Source: Marvinbryantia sp964455335 (GTDB taxonomy: Bacteria; Bacillota; Clostridia; Lachnospirales; Lachnospiraceae). From it: DNA of 7,160 bases. The notes below the pieces were generated by a model. The model was not told where the DNA came from. It was given only the letters and a program-made list of their open reading frames with translations, and ran no database searches. Positions 6,287-7,160 of this stretch are shown here, piece by piece (the first letter of the stretch is position 1; each line of letters starts with the position of its first letter). The stretch lies in assembly GCA_964455335.1 (NCBI GenBank), contig CAYVVW010000105.1, positions 1 through 7,160 of the forward strand, written 5' to 3'. A program made the translations under genes and the position numbers.

Positions 6287-6595
6287 TTGCGCCGTGACGC
6301 GCCATGCGTCTGTCGCTTTGACCTTTCGCTGCGTGACCTTGCGACACCGCCTCACCGTGCATATGTTACTTTGTCTTTTCGCTTCGTGGCCTTGCGTTGT
6401 GCCACACCGTGCGTCCGCTGCCTTGACCTTTCGCTGCGTGGCCTTGCGATACCGCCTCACCGTGCATATGTTACTTTGTCTTTTCGCTTCGTGACCTTGC
6501 GCTACGCCGCGCATCTGGGTTTGCGCCGTGACGCGTCACGCGTCTGTTGCTTTGACTTTTTGCTGCGCGACCTTGCGCTGCGCCGCGCATCTGGC
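6287..6595. repeat. Nested GC-rich direct-repeat array
   Basis: The array has three levels. A 22-bp core (consensus begins CYTTTCGCTKCGTGRCC and ends TTGCG) occurs five times: 6322-6343, 6375-6396, 6427-6448, 6480-6501 and 6556-6577. An 81-bp unit is duplicated with period 105 (6316-6396 and 6421-6501, about 77 of 81 identical), containing the first four cores spaced 52-53 bp. A 57-bp unit at 6287-6343 recurs at 6521-6577 (about 89% identical), and a 28-bp unit at 6491-6518 recurs at 6568-6595. Open frames exist on both strands because 105 is a multiple of three, but their peptides are low-complexity, Arg/Lys- or Leu-rich, and lack good starts. I read the array as noncoding. Confidence 0.85.
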
Positions 6596-6617
6596 CAACT
6601 GTCCATGAAAGCATAAC

Positions 6618-6648
6618 AAAAAACCGAGCGTGCTACAAGCACCCCCGG
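6618..6648 (-). terminator. Intrinsic terminator reading leftward
   Basis: On the minus strand the arm CCGGGGGTGCT, loop TGT and arm AGCACGCTCGG form two 5-bp helices separated by one G-G mismatch (one G-U included). They are followed immediately by TTTTTT (6623-6618). It lies 16 bp past the stop of the transposase remnant on the same strand, so it could end transcription entering from the right and insulate the transporter operon. On the plus strand the hairpin is followed by GGGATATTTTT, a poorer tail. Confidence 0.6.
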
Positions 6649-6664
6649 GGGATATTTTTCCGAA

Positions 6665-6817
6665 TTATTCACGGAAATAAAGTACGAAATAATCGGTCGG
6701 CCCAATTTTCGCGGCGAACTCCCTGATTAGCAGGAGGACGGCATCAGAGGACAGGTCGCCTACTCTAAAATTTATTTTGATTTTTTGATTTTTTGTTGCT
6801 TTCCAGCGAAAAGTTGT
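6665..6817 (-). pseudogene. N-terminal remnant of an IS1380-family-like transposase
   Basis: An open stretch of 50 codons runs between stops, from 6817 to the TAA at 6667-6665. Its middle reads KIKINFRVGDLSSDAVLLL and continues IREFAAKIGPTDYF. This resembles the N-terminal block of IS1380-type DDE transposases (PF13701, DDE_Tnp_1_4), in which a short basic and aromatic stretch leads to a (L)SSDAGLLLLREF-like motif and a helix ending in a KIG/RLG turn. After TDYF the similarity appears to end, and a stop follows eight codons later. No ATG start is present, the DDE catalytic region is missing, and no terminal inverted repeats are evident. It is therefore a decayed fragment of about a tenth of such a gene. 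The match is from memory of the family, not a search. Confidence 0.5.
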
Positions 6818-6824
6818 TTACAAT
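6796..6824 (+). promoter_or_regulatory. Possible sigma70-type promoter upstream of the KilA-N gene
   Basis: TTGCTT (6796-6801) and TACAAT (6819-6824) are separated by 17 bp and preceded by an AT-rich tract (6764-6795) that could act as an UP element. The leader to the start at 6995 would be about 165 nt. It overlaps the remnant reading frames described for this stretch, so the match may be accidental. Confidence 0.35.
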
Positions 6825-6904
6825 GACCGTGGAAAGACTCCTTTCTTTGGTTTGACCTTGGTGAATACTCCGGATGGCTTTGAGCTTGATTGCCTTGATC
6901 ATGC

Positions 6905-6922
6905 CAAAAAGTTCACTTTTTG
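6905..6922. repeat. Short AT-rich inverted repeat in the KilA-N leader
   Basis: CAAAAAGT and ACTTTTTG are perfect inverted arms separated by TC, giving a 7-bp stem with a 4-nt loop in RNA. It is followed by an A-rich rather than T-rich run, so it is not a plus-strand terminator. It lies about 70 bp upstream of the KilA-N start codon. Confidence 0.4.
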
Positions 6923-6994
6923 AAAGAAAAAAATCAGCAAAGCTGGCAACTGCACGGGTTCTCTAAACTGCGGAGACAGGGAAAGGATAAAGAT

Positions 6995-7160
6995 ATGGCA
7001 AGAAAGCCTGTAAAGGAAATCATTCATGCCAAAGGAATTGACATCGGTATATACACGACGGATTTTGAAAATGAATTCGTTTCGCTGACGGATATCGCAC
7101 GGTACCGGAGCGCTGATCCCCGGATTACCATTCATAGCTGGCTGCGCAGCAGGGATATTG
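6995..7160 (+). CDS. KilA-N domain protein, N-terminal part (cut by window edge)
   Basis: The ATG at 6995 follows AAAGGA (6982-6987) with a 7-nt spacer, a good ribosome-binding site. The frame is open to the window edge and gives 55 residues. SLTDIARYR (30-38) and the following block ending in SWLRSRDI (48-55) match the start of KilA-N domains (PF04383), in which bacterial members typically read (I)SLTDIARYK...NWLRNRNTIEF. KilA-N is a DNA-binding domain known from phage and large DNA virus proteins and also widespread as stand-alone genes of roughly 250-300 residues on bacterial islands. The role of the bacterial stand-alone type is not established; DNA binding is inferred from the family. 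Nothing here shows whether the remainder is intact. Confidence 0.85.
   Translation, partial: MARKPVKEIIHAKGIDIGIYTTDFENEFVSLTDIARYRSADPRITIHSWLRSRDI

Larger units (their letters stand above)
6789..6923 (+). pseudogene. Short gene-like open frame, possible C-terminal gene remnant
   Basis: The frame is open for 44 codons between TGA at 6786-6788 and TGA at 6921-6923. The second half, VNTPDGFELDCLDHAKKF, has balanced composition and ordinary codon use, unlike random AT-rich spacer. There is no ATG in frame; GTG at 6861 would give 20 residues without a convincing ribosome-binding site. It overlaps the transposase remnant on the opposite strand (6789-6817). I do not recognise the family. It may be the tail of a gene lost by deletion, or chance. 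Confidence 0.2.

Noticed and set aside
4747..6297. 516-codon open frame on the plus strand opposite the binding-protein gene.
   Set aside because: Its product has no recognisable domain and it is exactly antisense to a strongly supported family 5 binding protein; it is a by-product of that gene's codon bias.
6287..6595. CRISPR array.
   Set aside because: The intervals between the 22-bp cores are not unique spacers, since they repeat with the cores; spacing is irregular and no cas gene is present.
6185..6705. Arg/Lys-rich minus-strand frames (109 and 67 codons) and Leu-rich plus-strand frames through the repeat array.
   Set aside because: They exist because the 105-bp repeat period is a multiple of three; low complexity, no ribosome-binding sites and no domain.
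6732..6737. AGGAGG on the plus strand as a ribosome-binding site for a hidden gene.
   Set aside because: No start codon with an open frame follows at a suitable distance, and the sequence is explained as the antisense of the transposase-like remnant.

Overview
The window looks like a piece of an accessory region from a bacterial chromosome. It combines broken or edge-cut mobile and defence-type genes, one intact AAA-ATPase/nuclease gene, part of a peptide-type ABC transporter operon, and several kinds of short repeat. The AAA-ATPase-like/PD-(D/E)XK family found here is, from general knowledge, expanded in host-associated anaerobes (Bacteroidota, Fusobacteriota, Synergistota, some Bacillota). 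Nothing in the window fixes the phylum, so the organism is left open.

Layout, left to right. Positions 31-540 (+) hold the C-terminal end of a DUF2075/Schlafen-group-3-type helicase, cut off by an in-frame stop at 28-30. Positions 541-811 are noncoding and carry a good sigma70-type promoter (682-711). A hairpin-forming inverted repeat begins right at the predicted transcription start, and a further copy of its 16-nt motif lies upstream. Positions 812-2494 (+) encode an intact 560-residue AAA-ATPase-like protein with a C-terminal PD-(D/E)XK nuclease domain. Its stop codon, and the stop codon of the convergent permease gene, each lie in a copy of the same 17-nt palindrome.

Positions 6150-2560 (-) hold a three-gene operon: a family 5 solute-binding protein, a DppB/OppB-type permease and a DppC/OppC-type permease. 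The two ATPase genes that normally follow are absent. The gap between the permeases carries a third copy of the 5' repeat motif and a 43-bp tandem duplication over the second permease's start.

Positions 6151-6994 contain no intact gene. They hold an inverted repeat just upstream of the operon, a nested GC-rich repeat array (6287-6595), a good intrinsic terminator reading leftward (6618-6648), an N-terminal remnant of an apparent IS1380-family transposase on the minus strand (6665-6817), and a short gene-like open frame on the plus strand (6789-6923). At 6995 a KilA-N domain gene starts and runs off the right edge.

How the genes work together: the binding protein and two permeases would form the extracytoplasmic and membrane parts of an oligopeptide or similar importer, needing ATPases encoded elsewhere. 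The other genes (helicase remnant, AAA/nuclease, transposase remnant, KilA-N) are typical of genomic islands and show no evident pathway in common. I see no convincing complete new system. The most unusual signals are the repeat families placed at regulatory positions: a promoter start, paired stop codons, and a translation start.
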